From Pseudomonas viridiflava (GTDB lineage: Bacteria > Pseudomonadota > Gammaproteobacteria > Pseudomonadales > Pseudomonadaceae): a stretch of DNA of 64,000 nucleotides. Shown here piece after piece: positions 1 through 8,440 of this stretch. Each line of letters begins with the position of its first letter. The stretch's first letter is position 1. The notes beneath the pieces are model-generated. The model worked only from the letters and a program-made list of their open reading frames with translations, was not told the origin of the DNA and made no database searches. The position numbers and the translations under genes were made by a program. The stretch lies in NCBI RefSeq assembly GCF_900580865.1, contig NZ_UTBZ01000014.1:1-64000 (forward strand), written 5' to 3'.

Positions 1-26
1 GATCTTTCGTCTCAACCGAGGCGCGC

Positions 27-54
27 ATTCTACAGCAGCCTCATTTGCTGTCAA
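27..54 (-). promoter_or_regulatory. rrn-type promoter, proximal copy
   Basis: On the minus strand the -35 TTGACA (49-54) and the -10 TAGAAT (27-32) are separated by 16 bases and followed by GCGCGCCT. Both hexamers are at or near consensus. It is the copy closest to the presumed 16S gene. Confidence 0.8.
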
Positions 55-136
55 GTGATTATTTTCAGAAGCTTTCGAAGGATTCTTCAACAACTTCAAC
101 CACTTGCGCCTCCGATCTCTCGTCAGCGGGAGGCGA

Positions 137-164
137 ATTCTACAGCGTTACACGCTGCTGTCAA
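137..164 (-). promoter_or_regulatory. rrn-type promoter, middle copy
   Basis: On the minus strand the -35 TTGACA (159-164) and the -10 TAGAAT (137-142) have a 16-base spacer, followed by the C-rich discriminator TCGCCTCCCG typical of stringently controlled rRNA promoters. Confidence 0.8.
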
Positions 165-282
165 CACCTCTTTTTCAACTTCCTTTCGGCTTCGATGAAC
201 TGAAGCAACCTGCTGCCGAAACCTACATAACTCATTGAATCTCAAGGAGTTTTCCGTTTCGACTGCGCCGGAAGTGGGGCGA

Positions 283-310
283 ATTATAGACACTCTGAAT
301 CTGCCGTCAA
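283..310 (-). promoter_or_regulatory. rrn-type promoter, distal copy
   Basis: On the minus strand the -35 TTGACG (305-310) and the -10 TATAAT (283-288) have a 16-base spacer and the discriminator TCGCCCC. It has the same geometry as the two copies nearer the window edge. Confidence 0.75.
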
Positions 311-439
311 CCGTTAATTTCAGATTTCTATCGATGCAGGGAAATGGACCTCTCTATATAGACGTAACCGAAACGAATGCGCAGTATATTGCCCAATAAC
401 AACACAAAACCTTGCTCTTACCTCGGACGATGCCACGCA

Positions 440-1327
440 ATGAATGACCAGCCACGATCTCTTGCCTCAATGCTGTTCCCGGTTGGCCTGCTATTAATAG
501 CCATGGCGTCGATCCAGTCCGGCGCCTCGCTAGCCAAAAGCATGTTCCCCATCATTGGTGCTCAGGGCACCACCACGCTGCGCCTGATCTTCGCCAGCAT
601 CATCATGCTGCTGATACTGCGTCCCTGGCGAGCCAGGCTAACCGCCAAATCACTGCGCACGGTCCTCGTCTATGGCATGGCGTTGGGCGGCATGAACTTC
701 CTCTTCTATATGTCATTGCGCACGGTTCCACTGGGAATCGCCGTTGCCCTCGAATTTACCGGGCCACTGGCGGTAGCCATCTATGCGTCCCGCCGTGCGA
801 TCGACTTTCTCTGGATTGCGTTGGCTGCCGCTGGCCTGCTGTTGTTGATTCCCACAGGAGCAACCAGTGCCGGAATCGATCTGGTAGGGGCCGGCTATGC
901 ACTGGGAGCTGGTGCCTGCTGGGCACTGTATATTCTGTTTGGTCAGAAGGCTGGCGCCGATAACGGAGTGACGACCGCTGCATTAGGGGTAATGATCGCA
1001 GCGTTGTTCGTGGCCCCTATCGGAATCGTGCATGCAGGTGCGGCCCTGTTGACCCCCTCCCTGATTCCGATTGCCATCGGTGTAGCCATCCTGTCCACCG
1101 CCCTGCCCTACACACTGGAAATGGTCGCCCTCACCCGCCTGCCAGCACGCACTTTCGGCACATTGATGAGCATCGAGCCTGCGTTCGGAGCTTTATCGGG
1201 GCTGTTGTTCCTGAATGAATTCCTCACACTGTCACAATGGATGGCGATCTTGTGCATTATTCTGGCTTCCGTCGGCGCAACCTTGACTATGGGAAGCGCC
1301 GCGAAGCCCGCAATTGCGGCTGACTGA
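440..1327 (+). CDS. rhtA: EamA/DMT-family exporter, RhtA-like (threonine/homoserine efflux)
   Basis: This is a 295-residue inner-membrane protein of the drug/metabolite transporter superfamily. About ten hydrophobic segments run the length of the protein in two EamA halves, and the sequence matches the RhtA type (MASIQSGASLAKSMFP near the N terminus, AVALEFTGPLAVA in the first half). RhtA exports threonine and homoserine; the substrate here is inferred from family. An upstream ATG at 377 is in frame, but I prefer 440 because family members begin MNDQP. No partner gene adjoins it. Confidence 0.8.
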   Translation: MNDQPRSLASMLFPVGLLLIAMASIQSGASLAKSMFPIIGAQGTTTLRLIFASIIMLLILRPWRARLTAKSLRTVLVYGMALGGMNFLFYMSLRTVPLGIAVALEFTGPLAVAIYASRRAIDFLWIALAAAGLLLLIPTGATSAGIDLVGAGYALGAGACWALYILFGQKAGADNGVTTAALGVMIAALFVAPIGIVHAGAALLTPSLIPIAIGVAILSTALPYTLEMVALTRLPARTFGTLMSIEPAFGALSGLLFLNEFLTLSQWMAILCIILASVGATLTMGSAAKPAIAAD

Positions 1328-1495
1328 AAGAGGATTTGACGAAGGTCTGGCAATTGGCGCGCATTTAGGCCATGTTTAGATCTGTAACCCAATGCCAGAC
1401 ATGGATTTTTTCGGACAGGGATTTCAAAACGCTTAGAGCGCAAGCGAACACAGGCAAACCCGAGCGTTAGACTCGTGGCCGCTATAAGGACGGTA

Positions 1496-1777
1496 ATGAA
1501 ACGAATTTTGATACTGATCGCCGTACTGGCGGTTGCGGGTTGTGCGGCGACCTCGGAAACTCAGGTAAAACGCGGAAAAAAAGGGCTGCACATCAACTGT
1601 TCAGGGCTATCGTCCTCCTGGGACAAGTGCTACGCCAGCGCCGCCAACGCCTGTTTGCCGAAAGGCTACAAGGTCATCGCCAAATCCGGTGACGCCGTGG
1701 AAGAACCCGGCGATTACCCGTTTGGTCTGAATCCTGCGGGTTACACCAGTCGCAGCATGATCGTCATCTGTAAATAG
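1496..1777 (+). CDS. small putative lipoprotein
   Basis: A 93-residue protein whose start MKRILILIAVLAVAGCAAT is a lipoprotein signal with lipobox VAGC. The mature part contains four further cysteines and a YPFGLNPAGYTSRS-type C-terminal segment. I do not recognise a function. The ATG at 1496 is preceded by AAGGACGG; the longer in-frame start at 1475 would spoil the signal peptide. It probably sits in the inner leaflet of the outer membrane. Confidence 0.7.
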   Translation: MKRILILIAVLAVAGCAATSETQVKRGKKGLHINCSGLSSSWDKCYASAANACLPKGYKVIAKSGDAVEEPGDYPFGLNPAGYTSRSMIVICK

Positions 1778-1778
1778 C

Positions 1779-2342
1779 TCAGCGCTGGCTGGCAATCTGC
1801 CGGCCAATCTCTTCATGGCTGGACTTCAGCACCGCTTGCTGAACGTCCGGCGTCGCCAGCATACGCGCCACCACCAATGCTCCGACGCATTGCGACAGCA
1901 CTGACCACGCCTGGGTCTCGCTCTCAAGTATCTGCGCCCAGCGCTCATGAAGCCGGCAGATCCATAACTGCGCCTGCTCGCGCACCTGGACATCCGATCG
2001 GGCAATTTCTGCGCCCAATGCCGGCAACGCGCAACCGGCCTCAGGCTGTTCGACGTGGGCCATGCTCAGATAGTGCTTGAGGCATCGCTCCAGTCGCTCA
2101 CGATCCTGCGTGCCCTCCCCTCCCAATCGCTCAAGACTTTGACCCAGCTCTCGCTCGACAATGGCCGAGAACAACGCGTCTTTCGACGAGAAGTGACTGT
2201 AGAACGCCGCACCACTCAATCCGATCGCCTTCATCAAACCATCGACGCCTACCGTGGAAAAACCACAGCGCTTTGCTGACAGCGCACTGCTCTGCAGTAG
2301 CTTTTCCCGTGTTTCCAGCTTGTGACTGGCGGAGTAACGCAT
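1779..2342 (-). CDS. TetR/AcrR-family transcriptional regulator
   Basis: A 187-residue repressor-type regulator. An N-terminal helix-turn-helix (CGFSTVGVDGLMKAIGLSGA, then FYSHFSSKDALF) is followed by an all-helical ligand domain. It is divergent from the SDR gene across a 91-bp gap that contains a strong palindrome, so it likely controls that SDR/HCCA-isomerase pair and itself. The start at 2342 (MRYSASHKLETR) fits the family better than the upstream Met at 2390, which would place the reading frame inside the operator. The ligand is unknown. Confidence 0.8.
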   Translation of the reverse strand: MRYSASHKLETREKLLQSSALSAKRCGFSTVGVDGLMKAIGLSGAAFYSHFSSKDALFSAIVERELGQSLERLGGEGTQDRERLERCLKHYLSMAHVEQPEAGCALPALGAEIARSDVQVREQAQLWICRLHERWAQILESETQAWSVLSQCVGALVVARMLATPDVQQAVLKSSHEEIGRQIASQR

Positions 2343-2390
2343 GTGTTTGCCCTCGAATCGACTGCCTTGACCTTGGCTGGATCCTAGCAT

Positions 2391-2418
2391 AACGTTCGTT
2401 CACTTAACGATCGTTTAA
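2391..2418. promoter_or_regulatory. probable TetR operator between divergent genes
   Basis: AACGTTCGTT (2391-2400) and the perfect palindrome AACGATCGTT (2406-2415, extended to TTAACGATCGTTTAA) lie 5 bp apart in the short divergent intergenic region. Paired palindromes like this are the usual shape of a TetR-family operator; the assignment to this regulator is by position. Confidence 0.55.
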
Positions 2419-2433
2419 TAAAGGGACTCACCC

Positions 2434-3162
2434 ATGAACAACAAGAAGGTCGTATTGGTTGTCGGCGCCGGCGATGCCACGGGCGGGGCAATTGCCAAGC
2501 GTTTTGCCAAAGAGGGATTCGTCGCCTGCGTTACCCGGCGCAGCACCGACAAATTGCAACCGCTGGTGGACGCGATCAAGGCTGAAGGCGGCGAAGCTCA
2601 TGGTTTTGCCTGCGATGCGCGCAAAGAAGAAGACGTCATCGCCCTGATTGAAGACATCGAAACCCGCCTCGGTCCGATCGAAGCCTTTGTGTTCAATATC
2701 GGCGCCAACGTGCCATGCAGCATTCTTGAAGAAACCGCGCGCAAATATTTCAAGATCTGGGAGATGGCCTGCTTCTCAGGCTTCCTCAATGCTCGTGAAG
2801 TAGCCAAACGCATGGTCACTCGCCAGCGCGGCACGATTCTCTTCACCGGAGCCACCGCCGGACTTCGCGGCTCATCCGGATTCGCCGCATTCGCCGGCGC
2901 CAAGCACGGCATCCGCGCACTGGCGCAAAGCATGGCGCGGGAACTGGGGCCGATGAATATCCATGTCGCCCACGTCGTAGTCGACGGTGCGATCGACACC
3001 GATTTCATCCGCAACAGCTTCCCCGAGAAATACGCCACCAAGGATCAGGATGGCATCCTCAACCCCGAGCACATTGCCGAGAACTACTGGTATCTGCACA
3101 GTCAGCCACGGGATGCCTGGACGTTCGAGCTGGATCTGCGCCCCTGGAACGAACGCTGGTAA
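2434..3162 (+). CDS. SDR-family oxidoreductase
   Basis: A 242-residue short-chain dehydrogenase. The cofactor-binding glycine region reads VVGAGDATGGAIAKRF, and NIG replaces the usual NAG. The expected catalytic Tyr of the YxxxK motif is replaced: the segment reads FAAFAGAKHG, with Lys kept and Phe where Tyr is normally found. The protein may therefore be a non-classical SDR or have altered activity. It lies 91 bp from a divergent TetR gene and 37 bp before an HCCA isomerase gene, and is probably co-transcribed with the latter. The substrate is unknown. Confidence 0.75.
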   Translation: MNNKKVVLVVGAGDATGGAIAKRFAKEGFVACVTRRSTDKLQPLVDAIKAEGGEAHGFACDARKEEDVIALIEDIETRLGPIEAFVFNIGANVPCSILEETARKYFKIWEMACFSGFLNAREVAKRMVTRQRGTILFTGATAGLRGSSGFAAFAGAKHGIRALAQSMARELGPMNIHVAHVVVDGAIDTDFIRNSFPEKYATKDQDGILNPEHIAENYWYLHSQPRDAWTFELDLRPWNERW

Positions 3163-3199
3163 GCCCACGCCATAACAATAAAGAGAGAGAGAAGCCCTA

Positions 3200-3796
3200 A
3201 TGTCCAAAACCGTGGAGTTCTATTTCGACCTCGGCAGCCCTGCCACCTACCTGGCCTACACCCAGTTACCGAAGATTTGCGCCCAGACCAACAGTGAGCT
3301 GATCTACATTCCGATGCTGCTCGGTGGCGTCTTCAAGGCAACCGGCAACGCATCGCCGGCGATGATTCCGGCGAAGGGTCGGTACATGTTTGAGGATCTG
3401 GATCGCTACGCGAAACGCTACGGGGTGCCGCTGACATTCAATCCGCATTTCCCGATCAACACATTGATGTTGATGCGTGCGGTTACCGGCATCCAGTTGC
3501 GCCAGCCAGAACGCTTTCAGGCGTTTATCGATTGCCTGTTCACGGTACTTTGGGTTGAAGGACGCAGCCTGGACGAAGCCGAGACAGTCGCCGCCGTGCT
3601 GAACGAACACGGTTTCGATCCGCAGGAAGTACTGGCGCTGAGCAACGATGAATCTGTCAAAGCAGCGCTTAAGCAGAACACCGAAACCGCGGTTAAACGC
3701 GGCGTGTTCGGCGCACCCAGCATGTTCATCGGCAATCAGCTGTTCTTCGGCCAGGATCGGCTCGACTTTGTTGAAGAGGCTTTGCGCCAAAGCTAG
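3200..3796 (+). CDS. 2-hydroxychromene-2-carboxylate isomerase family protein
   Basis: A 198-residue thioredoxin-fold protein of the DsbA-like/kappa-GST group. The N terminus FYFDLGSPATYLAY carries the serine that replaces the DsbA cysteine in HCCA isomerases, and the C-terminal GVFGAPSMFIGNQLFFGQDR is the family's conserved glutathione-site/cis-Pro region. The family isomerises 2-hydroxychromene-2-carboxylate in naphthalene breakdown, but many members, probably including this one, serve other aromatic or glutathione-linked steps. It follows the SDR gene with the purine-rich ribosome-binding stretch AAAGAGAGAGAGAAG. Confidence 0.8.
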   Translation: MSKTVEFYFDLGSPATYLAYTQLPKICAQTNSELIYIPMLLGGVFKATGNASPAMIPAKGRYMFEDLDRYAKRYGVPLTFNPHFPINTLMLMRAVTGIQLRQPERFQAFIDCLFTVLWVEGRSLDEAETVAAVLNEHGFDPQEVLALSNDESVKAALKQNTETAVKRGVFGAPSMFIGNQLFFGQDRLDFVEEALRQS

Positions 3797-3803
3797 GCGA
3801 TCA

Positions 3804-3829
3804 TTCAGGCGCTGGTAACAGCGCCTGAA
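3804..3829. terminator. hairpin between convergent genes
   Basis: An 11-bp perfect stem (TTCAGGCGCTG / CAGCGCCTGAA) with a GTAA tetraloop lies between the stop codons of the HCCA isomerase and aminopeptidase genes. No long T-run follows on either side, so it is a terminator-like hairpin rather than a textbook intrinsic terminator. Confidence 0.5.
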
Positions 3830-3839
3830 TTCCACCTGA

Positions 3840-5651
3840 TCAGATGGCGGCAGTGCGGCTGTTCAGCCATTCCAGCGCAGCACCTTCAAGCAACGGGCTC
3901 AGGCGCTCACGCACTTGCGCGTGATAGTCGTTGAACCACTGCTTCTCTTCCTCCGTCAGCAGCGCTGGCAGCAGGCAACGCGTGTCGATCGGGCACAGCG
4001 TCAAGGTTTCGAACTTGAGGAATTCACCGAATTCGCTGCTGCCCGCCTCGCGGTTCATCGCCAGGTTCTCGATACGCACGCCCCACCGACCCGGACGATA
4101 CGTACCCGGCTCGATGGAAGTAATCATCCCCGGCTGCATCGCCGTTTGCGGTGCAGGCGCTGCCTGATAGGCAATCACTTGCGGGCCTTCATGGACGTTG
4201 AGGAAGTAGCCAACGCCGTGACCGGTGCCGTGACCGTAATCGACGCTGTCGGCCCAGATCGGCGCCCGGGCAATGGCGTCCAGCAGCGGAGAGAGAATAC
4301 CTTTCGGAAACTGCGCGCGCGACAGGGCAATCACGCCCTTCAACACGCGCGTGCAATCGCGCTTCTGCTCTTCGCTCGGCGTACCAACCGGCACCATTCG
4401 CGTGATGTCCGTGGTGCCGCCCAGGTATTGTCCACCCGAGTCGATCAGCAACAAGCCGTCACCCTCGATCACCGCGTGCTCTTCTTCGGTGGCGTGGTAA
4501 TGCGGCATGGCGCCGTTGGCGTTGAAAGCGGCGATGGTGTTGAAACTCAGCGAGACATAATCCGGACGACGTTCGCGAGCAGCGGTGAGTTTTTCGTCGA
4601 TGGTCAATTCGGTAATGCGCTCGCGCCCCCAGGCCGATTCCAGCCAGGCGAAGAATTCGCACAGCGCCGCGCCGTCCTGCTCCATGGCTTGGCGAATGTG
4701 CCGAGCATCGGCTTCACTTTTCTGCGACTTGGCCAACGTGGTCGGGTTCAGACCTTCGACCAGTTTCACAGCGTTGTCGAGATTATCCAGCAAACCACTG
4801 GTCACTCGCGCCGGGTCGACCAGCAGGCTCGCACCACTCGGCACGGCGCGCAGGGCATCGGCGACTTCGCTGTAGTCGCGCAGTGTCACGCCATCCCGTT
4901 CCAGTACCGCGCGTAAATCGCCATCAACCTTGCTCAAGGCTACGAACAACGTGGCCTGTTGCTGATTAATCAACGCAAACGAAACAAACACCGGGTTAAA
5001 CGAAACATCGCCGCCACGCAGGTTGAACAGCCAGGCGATGTCGTCGAGGGTGGCGATGAAATGCCAGTCAGCCCCGCGCTCTTGCAAGGTTTCGCGCAGC
5101 TTGGCGAGTTTCTCGCCACGGCTGACCGTCGCCTGCGGTGGCAAATGTTGATAGATCGGTGCATTCGGCAGGCTCGGACGATCGCTCCAGACTTCTTGCA
5201 GCAGATCGATGTCGGTACGCAGACGCGCACCGCGTGCTTCCAGTTTGCTGCTCAGCGTACGCGCCGATGCCACGGCCATCACTGCACCGTCAACCGCGAC
5301 CACGCCACCTTCAGGTGTCTGCTCGGCAAGCCAGTCCAGCGGGCTCGGTTGACCCGGTTGCAACTTGACCAGCTCAATGCCGCTGCCGTTGAGTTCCTTG
5401 CTCGCCTGTTCCCAGTAACGACTGTCGGCCCAGACGCCGGCGAAATCAGCGGTGACAATCAACGTCCCGACCGAACCATGGAAACCTGAAAGCCACTGCC
5501 GGCCCTGCCAGTAACCCGGCAGATATTCCGACAAATGCGGGTCGGCGGACGGCACCAACAACGCATGAATGCCTTCGCGGCGCATCAGTTCACGGGTGTG
5601 CGCCAAGCGCTGGGGCACCGATCCTTCGGTCGAGGTCTGGGTACTCATCAT
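3840..5651 (-). CDS. Xaa-Pro aminopeptidase, M24B family
   Basis: A 603-residue cytosolic metallopeptidase of the long aminopeptidase-P type (about 600 residues, as in eukaryotic XPNPEP1). Two creatinase-like N-terminal domains precede a pita-bread catalytic domain in the last 250 residues. The five dinuclear-metal ligands are visible in order: Asp in LLIDSGGQY, Asp in TTDITR, His in GHGTGHGVG, Glu in SIEPGTY and Glu in RIENL. It removes N-terminal residues preceding proline. The start could be either of the two adjacent Met codons. It appears monocistronic, with a 53-bp gap from the upstream cysteine desulfurase. Confidence 0.9.
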   Translation of the reverse strand: MMSTQTSTEGSVPQRLAHTRELMRREGIHALLVPSADPHLSEYLPGYWQGRQWLSGFHGSVGTLIVTADFAGVWADSRYWEQASKELNGSGIELVKLQPGQPSPLDWLAEQTPEGGVVAVDGAVMAVASARTLSSKLEARGARLRTDIDLLQEVWSDRPSLPNAPIYQHLPPQATVSRGEKLAKLRETLQERGADWHFIATLDDIAWLFNLRGGDVSFNPVFVSFALINQQQATLFVALSKVDGDLRAVLERDGVTLRDYSEVADALRAVPSGASLLVDPARVTSGLLDNLDNAVKLVEGLNPTTLAKSQKSEADARHIRQAMEQDGAALCEFFAWLESAWGRERITELTIDEKLTAARERRPDYVSLSFNTIAAFNANGAMPHYHATEEEHAVIEGDGLLLIDSGGQYLGGTTDITRMVPVGTPSEEQKRDCTRVLKGVIALSRAQFPKGILSPLLDAIARAPIWADSVDYGHGTGHGVGYFLNVHEGPQVIAYQAAPAPQTAMQPGMITSIEPGTYRPGRWGVRIENLAMNREAGSSEFGEFLKFETLTLCPIDTRCLLPALLTEEEKQWFNDYHAQVRERLSPLLEGAALEWLNSRTAAI

Positions 5652-5704
5652 GTCTCCTGCTAATCACTTCATCGTTATTGTTCGTAGCCGTGAGGTCGGC
5701 TCGT

Positions 5705-6871
5705 TTAAAGCTCTGTCGCCCAGAATGCCGGAGCAGTGGCGCAGGCGGTCTTGATCAGTTCGCAAGCCTTGTCGATATCTTCAGCGGTGGTGAAGCGGCC
5801 GAGGCTCAAGCGAATGGTGCGACCGGCCAGATGCACGTCATGCCCCAGCGCCAATAGCACGTGGGACGGCGCGTTACTCGCCGAATTGCAGGCCGAGGTC
5901 GCGGAAAACGCGATCGAATGACTCAACGCCGCGCTGTTGAATTCGCCTTCGCTGAAGGTCAGGCTCAAGGTGTGCGGAATACGTTGTGTGGCGCAGCCGT
6001 TCAAGCGTACGCCCGGCAGGCTCAGCAGTTGTTCGAGCAAGCGTTCACGCAGTGCGACGATGATTTTTTTCTCGGCATCGAACGCCTCGGCGGCCAAGGC
6101 AAACGCTGCGCCCATGCCGGCAATCTGGTGCGTCGCCAAGGTTCCGGAGCGCAAACCACCTTCGTGACCGCCGCCGTGGATCTGCGCCTGTAAACGCTGC
6201 TGTGCCCGTGGGCCGACGTACAACGCGCCGATGCCTTTGGGGCCGTAAAGTTTGTGCGCGGAAAACGACATCAGGTCCACCGGCCACTGCGCCAGATCGA
6301 TCGCGACCTTGCCGGCACCCTGCGCCGCATCGACATGGAACAACCCCTCACGACTGCGCACAACGGCGCCAATCGCTTGAACATCGTTGACCGTGCCCAA
6401 TTCATTGTTGACCAGCATCAGCGACACCAGAAAGGTGTCCTCACGCATCGCTTCGCTGACCGCTTGCGGCGTGATCAGGCCATCGGCGTCCGGCACCAGA
6501 TAAGTCACGGCGATGCCGGCGTCCTGCAATTGGCGGGCGGTATCGAGGATGGCTTTGTGTTCGATCTGGCTGGTAATAATGTGGCCGCCGGGGACACCGC
6601 GGGCCTGCGCTACACCTTTGAGGGCGAGGTTATTGGACTCGGTGGCACCGGAGGTCCAGACAATCTGTTCGGCATTGGCGCCGACCAGTTCGGCGACCTG
6701 GCGGCGGGCCTGCTCGACCGTGTGCCGGGCCTGCTGGCCGAACGCGTGGGAGCTGGAAGCCGGGTTGCCAAAGTTACCGTGAAACCCCAGACACTCGATC
6801 ATCACCTGGATGACCCGCTCGTCGACCGGGGTGGTGGCGGCGTAATCGAAATACAACGGACGTGTGTTCAT
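5705..6871 (-). CDS. cysteine desulfurase (IscS/NifS-like, class V aminotransferase)
   Basis: A 388-residue PLP enzyme. The PLP lysine is in SFSAHKLYGPKG, the ATESNNLALKG loop is present, and the mobile-loop cysteine is in SATSACNSAS, where IscS has SSGSACTSAS. It should convert cysteine to alanine while forming a persulfide. No scaffold, chaperone or ferredoxin gene (iscU, hscAB, fdx) lies beside it, so it is a stand-alone paralogue of the main isc copy. It may supply sulfur to thionucleosides or cofactors, or may act mainly in amino-acid metabolism. Its downstream neighbour on the same strand is the aminopeptidase. Confidence 0.88.
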   Translation of the reverse strand: MNTRPLYFDYAATTPVDERVIQVMIECLGFHGNFGNPASSSHAFGQQARHTVEQARRQVAELVGANAEQIVWTSGATESNNLALKGVAQARGVPGGHIITSQIEHKAILDTARQLQDAGIAVTYLVPDADGLITPQAVSEAMREDTFLVSLMLVNNELGTVNDVQAIGAVVRSREGLFHVDAAQGAGKVAIDLAQWPVDLMSFSAHKLYGPKGIGALYVGPRAQQRLQAQIHGGGHEGGLRSGTLATHQIAGMGAAFALAAEAFDAEKKIIVALRERLLEQLLSLPGVRLNGCATQRIPHTLSLTFSEGEFNSAALSHSIAFSATSACNSASNAPSHVLLALGHDVHLAGRTIRLSLGRFTTAEDIDKACELIKTACATAPAFWATEL

Positions 6872-7076
6872 AAAAGACTCGCAGAGCGTGTTCCGGGATC
6901 AGGAGGCTCGTGTCTGCAAACGGCACCGCGCAGCCTTGTGAGCTGCGCGTCGGTTCGAGAGCGTCATCAATACCTGATCGGATGCCGTTAAAGAAGAACA
7001 ACTTCATTTAAAAGTGCGTAGGAACGCTCCTGAAGTCGAGCTTAACAGGCATCCGGCCTGCGGTTGAAGCGATGCG

Positions 7077-7691
7077 TCAGCTAAAGCTTTCGAGAAGTAA
7101 CGGGTACAGCGAAATCACCAACAGCGCCGCCATGCCCCAATTGAACACGCGCAACCAGCGCGGATCCTTCAGCACATTACGCAACAACGTACCGCAGGCC
7201 GCCCAGACGCCGACACTCGGCAGATTGATGATGGCAAACACCGCGGCAATCACCACGACATTGGTGAAATAGCCCTGCATCGGCGTGTAGGTGCTGATGG
7301 CGCCGATGGCCATGATCCACGCCTTGGGATTGACCCACTGAAACGCCGCAGCGCCGAGGTAGCTGATCGGCTTTGCCTCGCCTTCGGCACTGTCGCTGAC
7401 GGGGCCCGAGTGAGCAATTTTCCACGCCAGATACAACAGGTACGCCGCGCCGACATAGCGCAGAACCGTATAGAGAATCGGATAGCTCTGAAACACCGCG
7501 CCGAGGCCAAAGCCCACCGCGACAACCAGAACGAAGAAGCCACAGGTAATCCCGAGCATGTGCGGGATGGTGCGGTTAAAGCCGAAATTCACCCCCGATG
7601 CCAGCAACATGGTGTTGTTCGGCCCCGGCGTAATCGAGGTGACAAGGGCAAACAGGGCAAAGCCCAACAGCAGGTCAAGCGAGAGGGTCAT
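7077..7691 (-). CDS. LysE/RhtB-family amino-acid exporter
   Basis: A 204-residue inner-membrane protein with six predicted hydrophobic helices. The family motif TSITPGPNNTMLLASGVNFG is near the N terminus and PKAWIMAIGA lies in the middle. The family exports lysine, homoserine, threonine and similar solutes; the substrate is not deducible. I chose the ATG at 7691 over an in-frame TTG nine bases upstream. The gene stands alone, 205 bp from the cysteine desulfurase; that gap holds a GCGCAGC/GCTGCGC hairpin but no gene I can support. Confidence 0.85.
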   Translation of the reverse strand: MTLSLDLLLGFALFALVTSITPGPNNTMLLASGVNFGFNRTIPHMLGITCGFFVLVVAVGFGLGAVFQSYPILYTVLRYVGAAYLLYLAWKIAHSGPVSDSAEGEAKPISYLGAAAFQWVNPKAWIMAIGAISTYTPMQGYFTNVVVIAAVFAIINLPSVGVWAACGTLLRNVLKDPRWLRVFNWGMAALLVISLYPLLLESFS

Positions 7692-7792
7692 GGCAGGCAA
7701 TCCATCAGGGTCATTCAGGTGTTGACCCTATCCCACACCGCCCGGCAAGCCCACGGACAGTTGGGTAAAACTTCTACCAGTACAGTTTGTTT

Positions 7793-8050
7793 TCAGCTAG
7801 GACGACCGTGCAGCTGTACGGCACGTTCGGCACTCATTTCAGCTTTTTTGTCGAACTGGGTCTGACCGAGTAATTGCGCTTTTTTCGCGTGGTACTCGTC
7901 GAAGGACAAGCCGCTGCGGTTCAGTGCTTCCATCGCCAATTCCCGGGATTCTTCATCGGTGTAAGGGCGCAGCTCCGGCGAAACATGTCCGGCACAACCG
8001 GCGAGTACAGAGACAGCGAGCAACAGGGAAACAGTCAGTAAACGATTCAT
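7793..8050 (-). CDS. small putative lipoprotein
   Basis: An 85-residue protein starting MNRLLTVSLLLAVSVLAGC, a lipoprotein signal with lipobox LAGC. The mature part is charged and probably helical (TDEESRELAMEALNR, then FDKKAEMSAERAVQLHG). I chose the start at 8050 because the upstream in-frame extension is not signal-like. Function unknown; no operon partner. Confidence 0.65.
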   Translation of the reverse strand: MNRLLTVSLLLAVSVLAGCAGHVSPELRPYTDEESRELAMEALNRSGLSFDEYHAKKAQLLGQTQFDKKAEMSAERAVQLHGRPS

Positions 8051-8440
8051 GGGAGCGTCCTGGCGAGCAGTGGGGAGTCGATGGACAAAGGCTACGCCCG
8101 GGCACGCTCGCGCAGAAATCAACGCTCTCAATAGTGGCTATCAGGAAATCGACACGCGTCGGCGTATATCACCTAACGATCTATAAATATCGATTAACGT
8201 TCTTTTACGGAATAACAAACAGCCTTTATAACTCCATCCATGCGCTGACCACTGTTGCTCCAGCAACTGTTGCTCAGCCAACACCGATTCAACAAAGCGC
8301 CTCGCTATTCACAGGGGCGACCGCCACGCTAACGCTCAACGCCTTGTAAAACGGGGCTTCCAGGAATTGGTACAGCGCTTGCTCAGACCCGGTGACTCAT
8401 TCACTGCTCGCTGAGCAACTGTTGAAAAAAGGAACTGATC
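8051..8440. other. 390-bp intergenic region upstream of msuE
   Basis: The left half (about 8150-8230) is AT-rich and contains no gene I can support. The decamer ACTGTTGCTC occurs twice (8251-8260 and 8266-8275), with GTTGCT-CC-AGCAAC forming an inverted repeat at 8254-8267. A sigma-54 type promoter follows at 8368-8383. The spacing of about 100 bp between the repeats and the promoter suits an enhancer site for a sigma-54 activator. Confidence 0.5.
8368..8383 (+). promoter_or_regulatory. sigma-54 promoter of msuE
   Basis: TGGTACAGCGCTTGCT has the obligatory GG-N10-GC of a -24/-12 promoter and the TTGCT -12 element. It sits 57 bp before the msuE start codon. The sfnR gene at the other end of the block encodes a sigma-54 activator, which supports the call. 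Confidence 0.65.

Larger units (their letters stand above)
1..376 (-). promoter_or_regulatory. rRNA operon promoter region reading leftward (tandem promoters)
   Basis: This gene-free stretch holds three copies, on the minus strand, of a strong sigma-70 promoter with a 16-base spacer and a GC-rich discriminator. The arrangement is that of the upstream region of Pseudomonas rRNA operons, so the 16S rRNA gene is expected just beyond the left edge. That is an inference, because no rRNA sequence lies in the window. The rest of the stretch also carries whatever promoter serves the rightward exporter gene, for which I see no clear -35/-10 pair. Confidence 0.8.
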
